Below, one piece after another: positions 26,930-39,600 of a DNA stretch of 64,000 bases. The position numbers and the translations under genes were made by a program. Within the stretch, counting starts at the first letter, position 1. Each line of letters opens with the position of its first letter. The stretch lies in NCBI RefSeq assembly GCF_905220565.1, contig NC_059401.1, positions 5,915,001 to 5,979,000 of the forward strand, written 5' to 3'. The DNA is from Melitaea cinxia. Its lineage: Eukaryota > Arthropoda > Insecta > Lepidoptera > Nymphalidae. A model generated the notes under the pieces. It was not told where the DNA came from, searched no databases, and worked only from the letters and a program-made list of their open reading frames with translations.

Positions 26930-27726
26930 CGACAAATAACATTTTTCTGTAAGCAAGATATTTGTATCAAATTAGATTCTTGTATTTGAAAATATTTTAA
27001 ATACGTTTGTACTGTACTGTAATGTACACATATTTGTACAAGATACGCATATTTGCGAAGATATTTAGTATACAATGACGAAATGTGGTAAATACATTAG
27101 ATATAACAGCGTCCTTAAAACTATATTGAATAATTTAATAATATAAAGATGTTCGTATTTAATTTTAATATGTTAATGTAATATTTACATACAAAAACAC
27201 TTCTATAGAAAATTTTGTTAGACTTACCTCGAGCGTTAATTTTGCCAGATGATGTTGCAAAACTGCTAACGGGTACTAAAATTAAAATGTATTTATTCGA
27301 ACGGCATAAAAAGCCAATATGAGTGGCAATAAAAAGAGGATGCAGTGAGAAATAATAAAAGATAACCTCTGGAGTGAATGGAATGAGAGCTCTTGTAAAG
27401 AATGTTTGCGTAGTGGATAAGACGCGATCAAGGGGACACCTCCCCCATTCGCTTCGTGGGCAAGCGAGAAATTAAAATCTTTTCACAATGTTTCAGACTG
27501 TGTCTGTTTTGAATAATACGTGTGAAATGATTTTGAGAAGTGTGCTGATTTAACATCTTTATATTATTGAATATTTTTCATTTTATTTTAAGTATGCTGT
27601 TCTATCTAGTATATTTACCATATCTGGTTATTGTATATTAGATGCCGTCGCTAATATATGTATCTACAGTACATTACAGTACAGTATATACGTATTTATT
27701 TTTTACAGAAAAATGTTTAGTAGTCG
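26930..27726. mobile_element. Old long-inverted-repeat element
   Basis: A left arm (26930-27152) and an inverted right arm (27554-27726) share ordered blocks: aacatttttctgtaa, actgtactgtaatgtac, a TA(G/A)TATACAATRAC block, TGGTAAATA and taatataaagatgtt at the inner ends. The left arm has about 46 extra bases near its outer end. The 400-bp core has no ORF and is GC-richer than the arms. The arms are clearly related but heavily diverged, indicating an old foldback or long-TIR element, or an ancient inverted duplication. Confidence 0.65.
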
Positions 27727-29927
27727 GTGTATCATTTTATTTTTCTATTATTGAAATTTATTTTTTACATTAATTGTACCTCATAATTATGGATGTATGG
27801 TGTAATCTAATTTCAAAATAAAAATTAATTTTTTAAATAATATTTCTTAATTCTGTTACAGATACGTATAAAACAATATCCATCCTTATTTTCGAAAATC
27901 GCGACATATGTGTCTTATTAACAAGGCACTTTAGACGGAGGCTCATTTCTAATTCAGAGTTGTTCTCCCAACGCGACATTAAGTCGTTACTGAACCCTAG
28001 CACGGTTGATAACATTGATTATAGAAAAGATCACATATATTTACTATATTTTAAGTAATGAACAAATATTGTAAAGTTTTTATACCATGTAAAACAAGGT
28101 GAAAATAACATTTCTTCCTAACAACATTTTCTTGAATACTGGAATCGATAATTTTTTTGTATTTAAGTGAATTGTAAAAGAATATATATGTAGTCAATAC
28201 TCATGTTATATATTTTTAATTTCATTTAAATAATAAATAACATTTAGGTATATATAAGTTTAAAGAAAAATATATAACTAACTATTATATTTAAAATATT
28301 TATTTAAATACAACCAATAGTAAAATGAAGCCGATATTTGCAAGTATGTATTAATACATTAAATTAAAATGTTTACCTCGAGTAAATAAACAGTAGCTTT
28401 TACAAACACATTTGAGGCTTAAGTGTGAGTCTGCTAGCAATGGACTTCGCAAGTCGTCTTAATTTGTGACTAAAATTGAAATTGTGTTCGACGGTAATAT
28501 TCTCAGGAGATTTGTATCCTCTGAAAAAATCCGAAACATATAATCACAAACGTTTAAAGAATATATGCTACAGATATTGACACTGTATTTATTTTGCAAA
28601 AATTTGCGGTATTTATGATCTTAGAGTTCGAGTCTCCTTGCGGGTTTTCATAAGACATTAATAATTGCGTCACAATATATTTATAACAATATTATGAATA
28701 TTCACAAGAATATCGATTGCTTTGATATCAATAGTAATAATCGCAGCATAAATATTCGAGAAGGAATAACAAAATTGTAACTCCACGTTTCCGACTGCGC
28801 CAAGAAAACGTCTCTTTTTTTGGGTTTTGCATTTCGCACAAAAATAAATTAATTGCCGAAGCTTATTATTCGGTGCAGGATAACAAAGGTAATAAATATG
28901 TGTGGACTTAATGACGCTGTATTTCATGCAAGATATTACCAGGATATAAACACAGTTTATCCTTTTTTTTAAAGGGTAATTGGGGAGTTTCTTACCTGTT
29001 CATCTCTGCAAAATCTGCATTCCGAATCGGTGATAGCTTCAGAATTAAAAATAATAAAAAATTTAACTTGTAATACATTTTTGATTTTGATTTTGATATA
29101 GGAAGAAATTTATTTCAAAACGGTACCTATAGGGTAGAGACTTACCTCATCCGTATTTTCTTGAATCCTTGTTAACGCAAATGGTGGTATTACGCCGTGT
29201 TGTAACTTCATTTCTGTAAGTCTCGTTTCATGAGTAGATTACAAGTAATTAATTTATAAGAATACGGCTACGAGGAGTGCTATCGGAATTACCTGCCCGT
29301 TATGAGGGTCAGAATTAGTATACTCTATCGCTATTTGACATTACCTTGTATAATGTTCCAGTTATATAATACCTACTCTTGTTAAATAATTTGTAACATT
29401 AATCAAGAAAGTATATAAAACTTGAAAAATATGTCAGATTTACAAAATTTCAATAATAAGTGGCGCAAAAAAATTGTTTGTAGAAACATAACACTTTATC
29501 TCAGTGGTAGTGACTAGGCCACAAAACGCTTCTCTTCTCTTCTTTTCTTCTCTCTTCTCTTCATTATCTTAATTCGTCTATCAAAACAAAAATATCTAAG
29601 AAGTACAACAATATAATTTTATCATTTCCACAAAATGAAGCAGTCTCGGCTTCACGCACAAGCTGTTACTTTTAATGCGTTATTCGGTTTAGAATTAATG
29701 ATTTTACAACCAACAATTACCAGCTATGCTGGCGTTCGAAATTAAAGCAGAGTTGTTCAGTGCCTGGAGTAACATTAATTGTTTCATCTTTAGAAGAGCT
29801 GGTTTAACATTTAAATTGCTATATAGCTATTCGATTAATTTTTCAAGCTGCGGTCTATTATATAAATAACCTTAATTTTTAAATAAACTAATTGAAAGAA
29901 AAGCAATGTAGGATGTATTTTTATCTA
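27727..29927. other. Unique AT-rich stretch, no gene seen
   Basis: Contains frames of 60 and 85 codons at 27833-28015 (-) and 28670-28927 (-) without recognisable domains, and a (CTTCT)n-like pyrimidine tract at 29529-29562. Confidence 0.4.
29529..29562. repeat. (TTCTC)n pyrimidine microsatellite
   Basis: About 34 bp of imperfect ttctc/ttcttc units with no purines. Confidence 0.85.
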
Positions 29928-30060
29928 CTAGCTGACCCAACAGACGTTGTCCTATCTTACGTACTGTCAAACGTGTGAAATTTTAATAGTTTTTAATTTT
30001 ACTAATCATTATTCCATTAAAACTTTCTTTGAAAACAATCGTTTAATTTATGCGCTTAGT
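29928..30060 (+). repeat. 'ctagctgacccaacagacgttgtcct' repeat
   Basis: Starts with ctagctgacccaacagacg and continues through cgtactgtcaaacgtgtgaa and ttccattaaaactttctttg. Same general class as the copy at 32737-32939 (ctagctgacc head). The 3' boundary is uncertain. Confidence 0.6.
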
Positions 30061-31680
30061 AGCATATTTAGTGATTTATATATTGCGAAAAATATTTAAA
30101 AAATATATCATACGGTTTTTCTTAAAATACTAGGATCACATAAGCTAAGAGGGTATATTTAAAATAAAATCCTATAGTAGACCTTACCTGTGTTCTTATT
30201 ACGCCATCCCCATCCCACGTCTCAGGGGAACGATTAAACATGTAAAAGTAAGAGGATAACAAGTTGTCGGAGAAAAAGCAGCCAGTTAGCACGTACCGAG
30301 AATTGTCAGACGTTTCCGGGTTCTTAACAATGTATTGATGTCATTTTTCATTCAGTAGAAAAAATAGTCTCTTACCTATTCATTTTGCAATACAACAGTT
30401 TTTTATCAACTTCAAAATTATTGGAAATTTTAAACATAAGTGAAAGCATTTATTTTACCTTATATGATATCCTCGCCAAATATTAAATTAAATTAGTCTG
30501 TTTCATTTTTTTTTCCAATTGGATTTCCAATTGTGTCTTGAACTTTTTAATGTTTTATATTTGATTTACATTATTTTAAATTTATTTTGAACTATAGTTA
30601 TGTTCTTATTAAATTTATAATTATATAATTTAACACGTACTTTGTAAAATTTAGTTTTAATGTTACAACTACGACACGACGACAACAATAAGTAAACCTT
30701 CTTTTTCACAAAAAAAGATGAAGACGTTGTTATTGTGTAACCGCGATCACTTGTTTTATAATGAATTAATGGCTTTTGTTTTCAAAAGAACGATTAAAAT
30801 AATTAAAAGTCCCATTATAAGTGCCATCAGTTCGATCTCAACGGGGACATTAGTGCTTTACTGGTACTTCCCGTGTTGAAAATGTTAACTTGAAGATGTA
30901 TAAAAAATTAATTTAATTATTTTACGACCTATAAAAGTACTAACTCATCTTTAAAATCATTGTTTTTGTTTAATATACAACTTACTTGTAATTACAATAA
31001 ATACCAATTAATAGATGTGAAACGGAACAAATTTTAAGCTGAGTTTATTATACTCAGATACTTTTTTTTCAAAATGTTGGTTACTAAGAATACCTTTGCT
31101 ATGATGATTTTTAATGCAATTACATACAAGAAGCAAAGAATTTTCACATAACTGTTTTCGTACAAAGATACTTTGAAAATTCTTGCGCAAACCTTTTCGT
31201 CCTTATTACAACAATAATTGTCAAGCGTAGCGTTCAGCCGACTTTTAATTGATCCTCGAGGGCGGCTCGAAGATAAAACTTATCAACTTTCTCTATTACA
31301 GTTTAAGAAAACCTCCAGTGCCGTTTTGTTTGGCCGATAACGCAATTTTCATTGCCCTGCGAGTGTAATGTGACGTGTAATCGCGTGGTAAGGATTTGTC
31401 GTGTTTATCTTTTTTAGTAATATTTGAAAGTTTTAATAATTATAATTCTTATGTCGTCTAAACTCGAAAGTTCTATTATATAAACATCTATCTCAATATA
31501 ATGCAGTATTAATAAGTTTATTAGAATATAGAGATATTTTTTTGTTATGGTAATGAATTAATGCTAACATTATTTATTGATAAGTATAAATCATTTAAGA
31601 AAATAAAGTCGGATAAGCTTAAGTTCTATGCTAAGCACTTTGCTTTACTTAAATATAATTATGCTTTATTGCACTTATTT
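30061..31680. other. AT-rich stretch without a recognised gene
   Basis: May include the remaining tail of the preceding repeat. A 60-codon frame at 31008-31190 (-) has no recognisable content. Confidence 0.4.
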
Positions 31681-31720
31681 TTAACCGACTTCCAAAAAAG
31701 GAGGAGGTTCTCAATTCGAC

Positions 31721-31755
<35 letters not shown>

Positions 31756-32293
31756 ATGTTACATCAGAACTTTTGACTGGGTGGAGCGATTTCGACAAAT
31801 TTTCTTTTAATCGAAAGGTGGTGTGTGCCAATTGGTCCCATTTAAATTTATTTGAGATCTAACAACTACTTTTCGAGTTATATCTAATAATGCGTTTTTA
31901 CTTGACGCTTTTTTCGTCGACCTACGTTGTATTATACCGCATAACTTTCTACTGGATGTACCGATTTTGATAATTCTTTTTTTGTTGGAAAGGAGATATC
32001 CCAAGTTTAGTATCATGATAAGGAAACCAGGATCTGATGATGGGATCCCAGAGAAATCGAGGGAACTTCTTGAAAATCCGCAATAACTTTTTATTAGGTG
32101 TACCGATTTTAATGATTTTTAATTTAATCGAAGGCCGATGTTTATCATGTGGTCACATTTAAATTTCATCGAGATCTGATAACTACTTTTTGAGTAATCT
32201 TTGATAATGCGTTGTTACTTGACTATTTTTTCGTCGATCTACGTTGTATTACTCGTCGATGTAATTGAAGTCGGTTTTTTTTTCGTTTGCGAG
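31681..32293 (+). repeat. aaccgacttc...gaagtcggtt family, long modular copy
   Basis: The ends form a short inverted repeat: ttaaccgacttc at the left and gaagtcggtt near the right, followed by ttcgtttgcgag. A 27-nt T run lies at 31725-31751. The body contains two related modules (about 31790-31940 and 32096-32250), each with accgattt or gcgatttcgac, cccatttaaattt or cacatttaaattt, gagatct, aactactttt, taatgcg and gtcgacctacgttgtatta-type blocks. The small frames on both strands here are by-products of the repeat. Non-coding; superfamily unknown. Confidence 0.75.
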
Positions 32294-32701
32294 TAATTTT
32301 TTTTTACAGTTATTTGTATACAAATATATTTAACCTCATCTCTAGAAAAGATCTCTTCCAGCCAACATGCCATAATAAGAACCAATGTTATATTATATAG
32401 CAGGTTAAAAAAGAGCAGTAATGTAGACAAAAATAATTAAACAATATGCATAACATCATACAATACACACAACTACTTACATAAGAATATATATAGTATA
32501 TACAAAAAAATTAATCTGACTTGATAGTATGAAATGTATAAAATGTATCAGATAACCGGCATTGACATGCCTGTTTATACCTGGCAACCCTGTAGTTCTT
32601 TCAGGAATATAATAGGCAACCCAACGGCTGCACATTGTATACGTTGTATACTATTAATTAAGATTAATTTTTTTTATCATCTTGATGTTGCAATTTTTAA
32701 T

Positions 32702-32703
<2 letters not shown>

Positions 32704-32736
<33 letters not shown>
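32704..32736. repeat. (AT)n microsatellite
   Basis: Alternating AT run directly abutting the repeat that begins at 32737. Confidence 0.95.
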
Positions 32737-32738
<2 letters not shown>

Positions 32739-32939
32739 TAGCTGACCTGGCGAACTTCGTATCACCTTATTTTTTTTCTGAAATATAATAATAACATAAT
32801 ATATCAAAATAAAATATAGCCTATCTTTTAAGTTGGATCAAACTGCACACGGTGTGCAAATTTGACTAAAATCGGTTAAGTAGTTTAGGAGTCCATTGAG
32901 GACAAACATTGTGACACGAGATTTATATATATTAAGATT
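32737..32939 (+). repeat. 'actagctgacctggcgaacttcgta' repeat, complete copy
   Basis: Head actagctgacctggcgaac; body through ttggatcaaactgcacacgg and tgactaaaatcggttaagta; end gacacgagatttatatatat taagat. About 203 bp without an ORF. The order and ends match a common lepidopteran LINE-tail-like repeat as I know it. Confidence 0.75.
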
Positions 32940-35900
32940 AATAATTTAAAATAATCAGGCAGTCCAGAATTTTTAGGCAACCCATTTATTATAAAGTATG
33001 TCACAAGATTGATTTAGGTTCGGATCTTCTACCAATATGTTTTTGTCAACCATCACAACTTATATTTTCAGACAGAATAACACAAAACCTCTTAAAATGG
33101 CAACGATAAACATCAACATTTCTGAACCGATACGAATCGTCTAGTTATTTATAAATGCATTGAAATTAAAAAAAAAAATAATAAAAGTGATCAAGGAAAG
33201 TTTTTTCCCTTTTTATCAAAAAAAACAATAACCGGCGCCGAATTTATAATAAAACGTTTAGTGTAAACGTGTAACAACAAAGTTCCATATTTTATTACGA
33301 TCGTTATCGTAAAGCCCCGTCCCGCTTAAAAGTTACCCGTCTATCTGTTCCCCCCAAACACGGAATTTCATTACGAAATTAAACTAAAACTTAGATAATG
33401 CAACAAATTTTATTAGTCGAGTTCGTCATTTCTGCATATTTGTGCTAATTTTGTTATTGATACGGTTGTTTCGCTGGTTCGGACATAAATACTGTCGTAA
33501 AATCTCTCGTACAGACTACTAATAAAAGAAATTTACCTTTAAAAATTATACCGCACCACAACAAACTTACTATTGTGAATATTATTTTATTATTTCCTCG
33601 CATTATTTAGGTATATTACAAAACATTATCAAAGGTAATTCAGCGTAAATATTTTAATTGAACTACATAATAACTTATAATTTGCATTCCGCTTTTGATT
33701 GATTATTTTGAATGGTGCAAATTTTGTTTTTTTCATTGAGGTTACTAAAAATTATTTACAAAATTAATTGCAGCTAGTACTTTGCACATCTTTAAATGGT
33801 CATATTTCCATTTTACCGATATAAAATGTGAAATAAATTAATAATTCCTTGTAACAGTTATAAAATAGAGAAAATGTAGAAGATTCCAAGTAATCCTTAT
33901 TTTTCGACAAAAACAAATAAATTACACGCTTAATTGTTAGGTAACAAATCGGTAGAGAGTTAGGCAATTAGAAGGCGCTGCTTGCGAATTTATGTGTTTA
34001 CGTTCAAGGAACACTTGCAACGGTGCTTCGATTTATTTCTAATAAAATCTTCGATATCCACTATTAGATATAATTTATAAGGAACAATTTTTTATTTATA
34101 TTCTTTTTATAATTATGTAAGCCACACAGCAAAAAGAATACTCTTGCCTTCTGTAATGAAGGATTGTTTGTACAAAGCGATTGACTCGATTAAGTTTGTG
34201 TTGAGCAGAAACAAAACATAATGTTCATGCAATATGAGGCTTAAAATCGACGGAAGGGTGTTCAAATTGTAGTAAATTTTTTCCAAATTACAACTATTTA
34301 TACTCAACTACGGATAATTAAGCTTTTAAATATAAAATTTTATTTTAGGTGCCAGCCTTGCATAGAATACTATAGCACATTGAAAGAGTAGATCGAAAAC
34401 CAATTGAAAGAATAGCCGAGTGAGTCGCGGAAGGCCTAATCGTTTCCTTTTGTTCTTCCACTATCTGGAGCTTTTGTTACGCAAGCGAGCCACGAGCGAC
34501 AGTCCACTAAAACGAATTATTAATAAACCAAAAATCAAATACCATGACGCTGAAACCTGAGCTCACATAGAAGTTAGACTATAGAGTCTACACAGATATG
34601 CAGATAAGTACAAGTGAATATACGAATCACCATTTTTTGAGATCGAAAACTGTAACTTGAAACGATTTTGATGATTGATTTACTTATTTTTGAAAACGGT
34701 TGGTCGCGTGAATGTCTACTTCTAAGGTACTACGTATAGGTGAACTTTGTATATGACATTTATCGTTTCGCTCCAGACCATAGCTCAGCCTCTGCAGATA
34801 TAGTGAAGCAAAACACAAACGTTGACTCGGACGTGCGGCCGGTACGTGACAATTGACAGCTAAGCCGCTACCGTACGCAAGGAACGTTTTACTCCTTTTG
34901 CGTCCACGTATTCGCACACATTGCGCCGCCGCTTTCTGACGACGTTATTTTTTAATCAAATATATCCGGAACGGGTGATAGACGAAAGGGTCGCAACGAC
35001 AATGAAAAACTAAAAGGAAAAAGTTGCTTTTAAGCAAATAGAGGCGAGACGAAGTTGATTGGTTTTGTTAGCGAGCCTGTTGATTGGCATGGACGTAAAC
35101 AATTCGTTCCAGTATTTAAGTTGAAAGGACAATTGAGACTCAACGATATCGCTACATCCAGCGCTCTCGTGGTTTGTTTTCGGTATACCGATGATACTCG
35201 GCTAGTGTTTTGAAAAATAAAATTTTGTATGTTGACATTTGGTCGTTTGCGGATAAAACTAAAATTATCCGACAGGCACAACATAACAAATGCTGGAATT
35301 TTTTTTATATTTTTCCTTTTTGTGCAGAGGTTTTAATACACCTCAAAAAGCTAATGATATTTTATACATTTTATGCTATTCTTTTCAAGTATCTTTACAC
35401 CGGGAGTGTATAAATTCTCGTAAATATTCACGGTGAGTAGCCAGGAGGCAATAAATCACAGTTCCTTAGCCGCTATCATGTCCATTAGAGTTTTTAGTTC
35501 CTCTTCAGAAACAAAATATCCTTCGCAAGTTTCTGAAAAATAAACTACAAATTCGTTTCCAATTTTCATTATGTAAATCTTTTACGAAAACAATAAGATA
35601 TATAGGACATGTAATTGATACATTACAGTATTGCTCAATATGACATTGAAATTTAATAAAAGTCAGTTACTTATAACAATATATTTTAATAAATTAAATT
35701 AAACGTTTTAATATCAGCCATAGATTATTGTATCAAATGCGTACATTCGACGACTTGAATAAATTTAAAAGCGGTCCGAGAATTTCGGGGACTCATTACG
35801 TAGTATTTATGTGAGGAGATAAAAATATTAGGGACACGCTTAATCGGTAACGGATGAACAGGGTACCCTTGGATTGTCCCTTTTTGAATTCAATTTTATC

Positions 35901-38115
35901 AACTTTAATTTATATTTTATAAAAAAAATTAAGGTAACGTTTGTTTTGAACATCAAAACATACTTTTCTATTTAATTAAATTAGGGACTTGTGTATCAAT
36001 TAATATACAACGTAACCTGACAGAAAAGATTATGTGTATATTGTCGGTAACAGGCAATAATTAGACATACATAATATGTTACCATGCATGTGATTATGGG
36101 TGCAACTACAAATACCCTAATATAGCATCACTTAGCTAGCTCAGTCTTAACCGTAAAGCTGAAACACAACCAAGAAATTTTGTATTGCTTATAATGGCAT
36201 GTAATATATAAAAAAGGTAAAATATATTCGTATTAAAAAAGAAAACGGTTCCATTATGTCAGTCTACTTAATAGTAATCGCATTATAGAGATCAGTAACC
36301 AGGTCCAGGACATCTAAACGAGGCATACATAAAAGACAATTACTAATCTTATCATTAAAGTGTGGTGTTTATAATTCTTGCAGAATTAGGATCACGAAGC
36401 TTCACCGTGACAACCATTTTATGGTTAAAAGCAATAAATACATAGTTTTCTTTTACAACAAAAGTAACTATAAGATCTAATTAACATTAAACAGTAGACG
36501 CAGTGATTAACACTATTATTAAAATTATAAGAAAAAATAACACATCATTAACTTCCGACAAGGGACATTTATCAAAAACAAACAAAAAGTGAGGTCGTGT
36601 CTAGGACAGTTTTAAATGTTTAAATTAATTTCCCCTGATTTTCTTTAAGAAGTTGTAACTCTCCAAGTGGGGATAATGCGATGATATATAAAAAAAGGCT
36701 CCCGTGAGCCGAGGCCCCTAATAAATTATACCCTCGATAACAATAGGATTTTTTTCAAGCCCTTTGTTGCAACTTTTGATATCACCTGAACGTATTCGAA
36801 AGTTAAATGTATAGCGAAATTATTTATCGTCAAGCGCTTTAAAATTATGTAAACGGAAAATTATTAATTTAATCAATTATTTTTATTTACTCTAGATAAA
36901 AATCTAATACTGAAAATATTTCTAGTGCCTAATTGAGTATCTAAGAAAACAGTAACATATTGAAAATACAATATTAATCTCATAGTATAAACTTACAGAA
37001 AATTAACACAAAACTGACATCATTAAAAGATATGTAATATGTTATGTTAACACATATCTGATATTTATTTTATTAAAGACGAATATTTTGACTAAATCGA
37101 ATTATGTTTCTCTTGAAGTGAATACAACAATAAAAGCGGTCACTTACATGTGACGTAGTTCTTTGCTCCGAACTATAAAAAATAAAGCCCTAATACCGTT
37201 AAATGCTCCTTTGGGGAGTGACTGGACAAAGCGGAAAATTCAAGCAATAGGGCTGGCAACTAATAATGTGTATGTTTTCGAGTTAACTGTGTGATTTCAT
37301 GTTTTGATTTTTTAACGATACTTCCGTATACAAGAATTCTTTAGGCAGACTTCCTACAAAACTTTCAGAAGTCGTATTCGAATGATGAACATGTACGAGT
37401 ATAGTAGAAATTAATATTTATTTTGAAATCTTATGTTTGGATTAGTAAAAAACCGAATATTCGACTTTAAACTTAAAAATAAAATCTGTCATCTTATCAT
37501 CTTATTAATCAATAAAAAATATTTTTTGCGAATTCTTACCAGCCCTTAGAAATGGAATGAGTCGTGTGGACAATTTATATCGTAATAATCCGCGCGGACA
37601 TTACGCGCTACGTTTCGATATTATCGGCGTGAGGTAGGAGCTAGTTTGAGGACAAAAAACGACCTCTCATTTATTCGGCCACTTTCTGGTGACAGACCAT
37701 CGCCTCCCCTCCGCAGATTACTCGTTTCGGTCTCGCACTTTCCTGATAACAAATCATTTGTAACGAACTTAGTTTTAATGGGAAATCGACAGAGCAAAAA
37801 AGTACCATAAAACCTGGCAGACAGTGTGTACATTCCGAATATATATTTAGAAGTTTCTTAATTATTATAAAGGCTTAAAGTTATTTCTAAGATACATGCT
37901 GATTTTTTTTATATATTTCAGAACAAAAGTATTTCAAATTGGTTGCAATAAAGTACGAATGAGTATTTCACACCTTTTATCTAAACTTTTAATTTATGAT
38001 AAATTTCGAAATGAAAAAATTATTATGTAGTTATCTTATTGTTTTGTTAAGCTACGATTTCTAATTTATCACTTAATAGATTAAATTATCGGAAACAAAA
38101 TTAAAAAAAAGAAAA
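32940..38115. other. Long AT-rich stretch without a recognised gene
   Basis: Frames at 34113-34307 (-), 34684-34917 (-), 35030-35284 (-), 35210-35413 (+) and 37621-37833 (-) are 64 to 84 codons long with no recognisable domain. A GC-richer patch spans about 34690-35180 and another about 37560-37760. These are the most gene-like compositions here, but no splice-consistent exon could be supported. Confidence 0.4.
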
Positions 38116-38253
38116 AGGAATTCTAAACATTTTTTTTTTTTTTTGAATATCATATCAAAAATTGACCGCTCCAGCGGGGTTCGAACCCGCGCCTCCGACA
38201 TACCGTGTCGGCGCTCTAGCCAATTAAGCTATGGAACGATGTTTAGAATTCCT
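38116..38253 (-). mobile_element. tRNA-like unit with poly(A), bounded by a perfect 15-bp inverted repeat
   Basis: Read on the minus strand: aggaattctaaacat (38253-38239), the tRNA-like gene (38238-38166), a short trailer containing tttgatatgatattc, an A run (complement of the T run at 38130-38144), then atgtttagaattcct (38130-38116). The outer 15-mers are exact reverse complements. A retroposed tRNA-like unit would normally be flanked by direct, not inverted, repeats. Confidence 0.55.
38166..38238 (-). tRNA. tRNA-like gene, nominal Thr (GGT), possibly a pseudogene
   Basis: The 73-nt cloverleaf folds on the minus strand. The 7-bp acceptor stem is cgttcca/tggagcg with one G-T pair. The D arm has gctt/gagc. 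The 5-bp anticodon stem is ccgac/gtcgg with loop acggtat. The T arm is a perfect gcggg/cccgc around ttcgaac, and the discriminator is G. No CCA is encoded, as normal for eukaryotes. The B box ggttcgaacc is canonical. The anticodon by position is GGT, but base 33 is C where T is almost universal. That argues against an ordinary decoding tRNA and for a tRNA-derived repeat. Downstream on its strand there is no T run but an A run. Confidence 0.65.
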
Positions 38254-39059
38254 AATGTGGGTAACACAAAAAAATAAAATCTTAGAAGAAAAAGGAAATC
38301 ATATTTATTATTTCCATCTCTTACTTTGATATTTTTATAAGACTCTAATACTATCTGATAACTGAAAGTATCTGATGGTAAAGGATATCCTGAAAATTTT
38401 TCATATCTGTATCCGAAACCTTTAAAATATTATTCATAATTATACAAAGACCATTTTCATATCCATATTATTTTATGTACCTACTAATTACAGTTACGGC
38501 GCTGTCACAAACGAACAGACGTGTGACATGTTATAAAATCATAAAAAGATTTTTTTACACTAGGAATGCATTTAAAAATATAATCATTGAAATAATTTTA
38601 ATTTAAAATTAATAACTCAATAAGAGATCCGATGAGTAAATAAAATGCATTTACTCGTCCAAACAAAGTAAAAATGCTTTTTCCTTTTATTCGAGATCGC
38701 AAACATTGTAACCCTGTTCATTGTGATGTAATTGAAAAATCAGTGCCTCGAACTACATTCAGCTTTTCTATTTATTATTCAATTGACAATCAGGTGAAAT
38801 TCCGAAAAACGAAGTGAAAAACACACGGCTGTTGTTTCTCCACGATCTGGTCAATAAAAAATTCAGTAACTTAATCGTAGCGACGATCGAACAAACGCTT
38901 TCGAATTGCAACGAATCACGATAGTTGACAATTTATTCGAATCATTTGCGAAAACGTATTGTGAAATCGACTTTTCAACTTCTATACATATAGGTTCATT
39001 TATACTGCAGTACTCATCTACTTTAATTCTACAAAACTCCACAAAAAGAAGCGAATTAA
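38254..39059. other. Unique AT-rich stretch, no gene seen
   Basis: No open frame or repeat recognised. Confidence 0.4.
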
Positions 39060-39203
39060 TCTTATTGTCATCTATATAACAAGATAAACAGATTGATCAA
39101 CATATATCCGCTTACTAAATATGAATGTAAAAAAGCTATAGTAAAATGGCTTAAAGATCTAGACTACAATGGGACTGAGAAGTTGTTACTAGTCCTCAGC
39201 TAA
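39060..39203 (+). pseudogene. LINE ORF2 C-terminal fragment
   Basis: The frame is open from 39060 and stops at 39201-39203. Its last residues read RLINIYPLTKYECKKAIVKW then LKDLDYNGTEKLLLVLS. The YP-[IL]-x-K-Y-x-C-K-x-x-[IL]-x-x-WL-x-x-LDY-x-x-TE-x-LL pattern matches the C-terminus of insect non-LTR reverse transcriptase proteins as I know them. No catalytic region is present. Confidence 0.6.
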
Positions 39204-39600
39204 TACTAAGCACTCTAACACGTGTATACACATATTATGTTCATTACCACACATACATGTACATATACTAAGACCTACATACACTAATCATTTACTACAT
39301 ACACTGACACATTCATGCATTAAAAAATACATACACTAACCCATACATACACCATGACACTAAAGTGTGAGTATATTTAATAATTTTATTGATCAAATTG
39401 ATGTATTTAAATTCCATTCGGTCCGGATGTGGAGGGACTGGCAATCTGTAATACAGGTCTCCTAGTACAGTCGCCAGTCTCTCACACAGATTTTGCTTCG
39501 TTAATGTTGAAATTTGTATTTTGTGTCTATTTTGTGTGAGAGAAAACAAAATAAATGTTTATTATTATGTTTATTATTATTATTATTTTTACTAGGTACA
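39060..39600 (+). mobile_element. Non-LTR retrotransposon 3' fragment (Jockey/CR1-like)
   Basis: It comprises the end of a reverse transcriptase ORF (39060-39203), then an untranslated region with tacatacacta-rich sequence, a segment tctcctagtacagtcgccag and a terminal aaataaatgtttattattat tract, typical of lepidopteran LINE 3' ends. The 78-codon minus frame at 39313-39549 is antisense to this 3' UTR. The element is strongly 5'-truncated. Confidence 0.65.

Noticed and set aside
34690..35180. GC-richer segment that might be an exon
   Set aside because: Frames are short on both strands and no consistent splice-site pair or conserved motif could be identified.
38166..38238. Ordinary functional tRNA-Thr gene
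   Set aside because: The cloverleaf is good, but C33, the absence of a downstream T run and the poly(A)-like tail with inverted flanks make a tRNA-derived repeat at least as likely. It was kept as tRNA-like with moderate confidence.
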